64,000 bases of DNA from Actinomadura macra NBRC 14102 (GTDB taxonomy: Bacteria; Actinomycetota; Actinomycetes; Streptosporangiales; Streptosporangiaceae). Under the pieces are notes generated by a model. It was not told where the DNA came from and did not search any database. It saw nothing but the letters and a program-made list of their open reading frames with translations. The translations under genes and the position numbers were made by a program. The stretch lies in the NCBI RefSeq assembly GCF_001552215.1, contig NZ_BCQT01000011.1, forward strand, positions 496,001 to 560,000, written 5' to 3'. This document shows positions 61,608 through 64,000 of the stretch, in pieces (the stretch's first letter is position 1; the number at the start of each line of letters is the position of its first letter).

Positions 61608-64000
61608 ATGGACGAGAACCTCACGGGCGCGCGGGCGTTCGCACTGCTGACCGACGGTACGCAGGTGGAGATCAGGCGGCTGGGAGTCGCGGACCTGGAC
61701 GCGGTCTGCGAGCTGCATCGCGAGTTGAGCGAGGAGAGTCTCTACCTGCGGTTCTTCGGTCTCAACCGGACCATGGCCGCCGAGGTCGCCGACCGTATCT
61801 GCCGCTCGCACGGTGCCGATCACGCCGCACTGGGGGCGTGGCTGCGCGGCGCCCTGGTCGGCGTGGCGGAGTATGAGCCGACCGACGTGCCAGGTGAGGC
61901 GGAGATCGCGATGGCGGTCGCGGACAAGGTGCATCACCGGGGCGTCGGAACGCTGCTGCTGGAGCATCTGGGGTCGCTGGCCCGCGCCAACGGGATCGTT
62001 GCCTTCCGCGCGGACACGCTCGCCGCCAACACCGCGATGCTGCGCGTCTTCGCCGACGCCGGGATGCCGGCCCGGCGCCGCGGTTCCGGAGGCGTCATCG
62101 AGCTGACGATGCCGTTGGTCTCCGACGACGGCTATCTCGACGCGGTGGCCGAGCGGGAACGGCGGGCGGACACCGCGAGCCTGGAGCCGCTGCTGCGGCC
62201 ACGGGTGATCGCGGTCGTCGGGGCGTCCCGGCGGCGCGGGACGGTCGGGGCCGAGATCGTGCGCAACATCGTCTCCGGCGGTTTCCGTGGCGCCGTCTAC
62301 GCGGTGAATCCGCACGCCGCGGGGACCGATCTGCACGGGGTCCCGTGCGTGGCGGCCCCTGACGACCTGCCCGAACCGCCCGACCTGGTGGTCATCACGG
62401 TGCCCGCGGACGCGGTGGTGCGCGCGGCCGCCGAATGCGGTCGCCGCGGCGCGTCCACGCTGGTGGTCATCAGCTCGGGACTGACCGCCGCCCACGGACG
62501 CGACCTCCTGGCGGTCTGCCGCGAACACGGGATGCGCCTGGTCGGGCCGAACTGCCTGGGGATCGCCAACACCGGCGTCTCCCTGGACGCGACGTTCGGC
62601 GCACGCCACCCTGTGCCCGGTCACACGGGTGTGGCGGTCCAGTCGGGCGGAGTGGGGATCGCTTTGCTGGAGCAGCTGTCCCGGCTGGGGATCGGCGTGT
62701 CGTCCTTCGCGTCCGTCGGCGACAAATACGACGTCAGCGCCAACGACATGCTCATGTGGTGGGAGTCGGACAAGACGACGCGACTGGGCATCCTGCACGT
62801 GGAGTCGTTCGGCAACCCCCGCAAGTTCGCCCGTACGGCACGCCGGGTCACCTCCCGGATGCCGCTGCTGACGGTCCTGGCCGGGCGGTCGGCCCCGGGC
62901 ACACGAGCCGCCGCCTCCCACACCGCGGCCGCGGCCACCCCGGAGATCACCCGCCGGGCGCTGTTCGAGCAGGCGGGCATCGTGGCCACCGACGACCTCG
63001 GCGAGCTGATGGACGCCGCCGCGCTCCTGGCGAGCCAGCCGCTGCCAGCCGGCCCGCGGGTGGCGCTGGTGTCCAACGCGGGCGGCGCGGGAGTGCTGGC
63101 CGCCGACGCGTGCGCCGACGCCGGCCTCACCGTTCCGGTCCTGGCCCCGGCCACCCAGCACCGCCTCACCCAGATCCTTCCCGTATGTGCGGCCGTCGCC
63201 AATCCCGTCGACACCACCGCGGCCGTCCCGGCCGGACTCTTCCGCGATGCCCTCGACGTCGTCGCCGCGGACGAGTCAGTCGACGCCGTTCTGGCGCTGG
63301 TGGCCCCCACCGCGCTCGCCGACCTGCGTGGTGCCCTCGGCGGCACCACCAAGCCGATGGCGGCCGTGGTCCTGGGACAGGCGGAGACCGTCACGATCAC
63401 CGACGCGGGCGTGCCGTGCTACGCCTACCCCGAGAACGCCGTTCGCGCGTTCGCCCACGCCTGGTCGCACGCCCGGCGCCGCGGCGTCCCGCCCGGCGCA
63501 CCGCCGAAGCTGCCCGACGTGCGGCTCGCGGAGGCGGCGGGCATCATCTCCAGATTCCTGGCCGACTCGCCCGACGGTGGTTGGCTGCCGCCCGCCGACG
63601 CCTTCCGGTTGCTGGAGTCCTACGGGGTGCCGCTGGCTCGCTGGCGCTGGACCCGGACAGAGGACGAGGCCGCCGAGGCGGCCCGTGAGCTGGGTGTGCC
63701 GGTCGCGTTGAAGGCCCATGCTCCGGGCATCGTCCACAAGACCGCCGCAGGAGCCCTGAAACTGGACCTGCATACAGAGGACGACGTCCGCAGCGCCTAT
63801 CAGGCACTGGCCGCACGCATCGGCGACGGCTTGGAAGGCGTGGTCGTCCAGGCGATGGCGGACGACGGTATCGAGCTGCTCTGCGGCACCGTCCAGGAAG
63901 AGGTGTTCGGCGCAGTGGTGATCTTTGGCGCCGGCGGCATCGACACCGACGCGCTCGCCGACAGGGCCGCCCGCCTGGCCCCACTGACGACAGCGGAGGC
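61608..64000 (+). CDS. GNAT acetyltransferase / NDP-forming acyl-CoA synthetase fusion (partial)
   Basis: 797 residues visible, cut by the window end. Residues ~20-170 are a GNAT domain (AEIAMAVADKVHHRGVGTLLLEHL). Then come the CoA-binding domain (~200-325; VVGASRRRGTVGAEIVRNI, VGPNCLGIANT), the ligase domain (~330-620; VQSGGVGIALL, SVGDKYDVSANDML, SHTAAAA with His438) and the beginning of an ATP-grasp domain (~650 on; VALKAHAPGIVHKTAAGALKL). The same order occurs in actinobacterial PatA protein acetyltransferases. It may acetylate lysines of acyl-CoA synthetases and, if the ligase is active, make acetate and ATP. Weak ribosome site. Confidence 0.9.
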   Translation, partial: MDENLTGARAFALLTDGTQVEIRRLGVADLDAVCELHRELSEESLYLRFFGLNRTMAAEVADRICRSHGADHAALGAWLRGALVGVAEYEPTDVPGEAEIAMAVADKVHHRGVGTLLLEHLGSLARANGIVAFRADTLAANTAMLRVFADAGMPARRRGSGGVIELTMPLVSDDGYLDAVAERERRADTASLEPLLRPRVIAVVGASRRRGTVGAEIVRNIVSGGFRGAVYAVNPHAAGTDLHGVPCVAAPDDLPEPPDLVVITVPADAVVRAAAECGRRGASTLVVISSGLTAAHGRDLLAVCREHGMRLVGPNCLGIANTGVSLDATFGARHPVPGHTGVAVQSGGVGIALLEQLSRLGIGVSSFASVGDKYDVSANDMLMWWESDKTTRLGILHVESFGNPRKFARTARRVTSRMPLLTVLAGRSAPGTRAAASHTAAAATPEITRRALFEQAGIVATDDLGELMDAAALLASQPLPAGPRVALVSNAGGAGVLAADACADAGLTVPVLAPATQHRLTQILPVCAAVANPVDTTAAVPAGLFRDALDVVAADESVDAVLALVAPTALADLRGALGGTTKPMAAVVLGQAETVTITDAGVPCYAYPENAVRAFAHAWSHARRRGVPPGAPPKLPDVRLAEAAGIISRFLADSPDGGWLPPADAFRLLESYGVPLARWRWTRTEDEAAEAARELGVPVALKAHAPGIVHKTAAGALKLDLHTEDDVRSAYQALAARIGDGLEGVVVQAMADDGIELLCGTVQEEVFGAVVIFGAGGIDTDALADRAARLAPLTTAE

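Overview
The window is high-GC, densely packed actinobacterial DNA. Evidence includes a DevS-type GAF kinase, Acg-type nitroreductase, Rv1733c-like membrane proteins, a Bpa-like proteasome activator and many two-domain universal stress proteins (USPs). The mix resembles Streptosporangiales/Thermomonosporaceae more than mycobacteria, but that placement is inference. No rRNA, tRNA, phage, insertion sequence or CRISPR array was seen.
The unifying signal is a 14-bp operator-like palindrome, GGGAC-N4-GTCCC (most often GGGACCTTCGTCCC or GGGACCTTCGGCCC). It occurs about thirty times, almost always just upstream of the first gene of a transcription unit. Half-sites and spacing match the mycobacterial DosR/DevR dormancy box. 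Many neighbours are homologues of known DosR-regulon members (USPs, Hsp20, CtpF-like ATPase, Rv1733c, Rv2004c-like kinase, M50 protease, CBS proteins, Acg nitroreductase, GH65 enzyme, HPF-like protein, DevS). I read the window as a hypoxia/dormancy island. The response regulator DevR is not in the window; a second DevS-like kinase is cut by the left edge.
Layout: 1-6 kb, end of a kinase, then an arginine deiminase energy operon (permease-arcA-arcB-arcC-flavin protein, read leftwards). 5-16 kb, CBS and flavin proteins, APH/AAA kinase, USPs, alcohol dehydrogenase, nitroreductase, flavodoxin, DoxX. 16-24 kb, CBS-BON protein, USPs, SRPBCC protein, site-2 protease, Bpa-like protein and DevS. 24-28 kb, secreted deacetylase, USP, and a class F sortase with its likely substrate. 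28-35 kb, ABC exporter, GAPDH, P-type ATPase. 35-41.5 kb, hydrogenase maturation genes hypF-C-D-E preceded by a secreted beta-propeller gene. 42-47.5 kb, a 1583-residue six-module membrane protein with a STAS protein. 47.7-54 kb, GH65 enzyme, Hsp20, USPs. 54-59.3 kb, a group 3b-type NAD(P)-linked NiFe hydrogenase. 59-64 kb, OsmC, HPF-like protein, USP and a GNAT/acyl-CoA synthetase fusion cut by the right edge.
Together the genes suggest survival without respiration: ATP from arginine and glycolysis, disposal of reductant as H2, ribosome and proteome preservation, envelope remodelling and lysine acetylation. Functional integration is inferred from shared operators and gene families, not demonstrated here.
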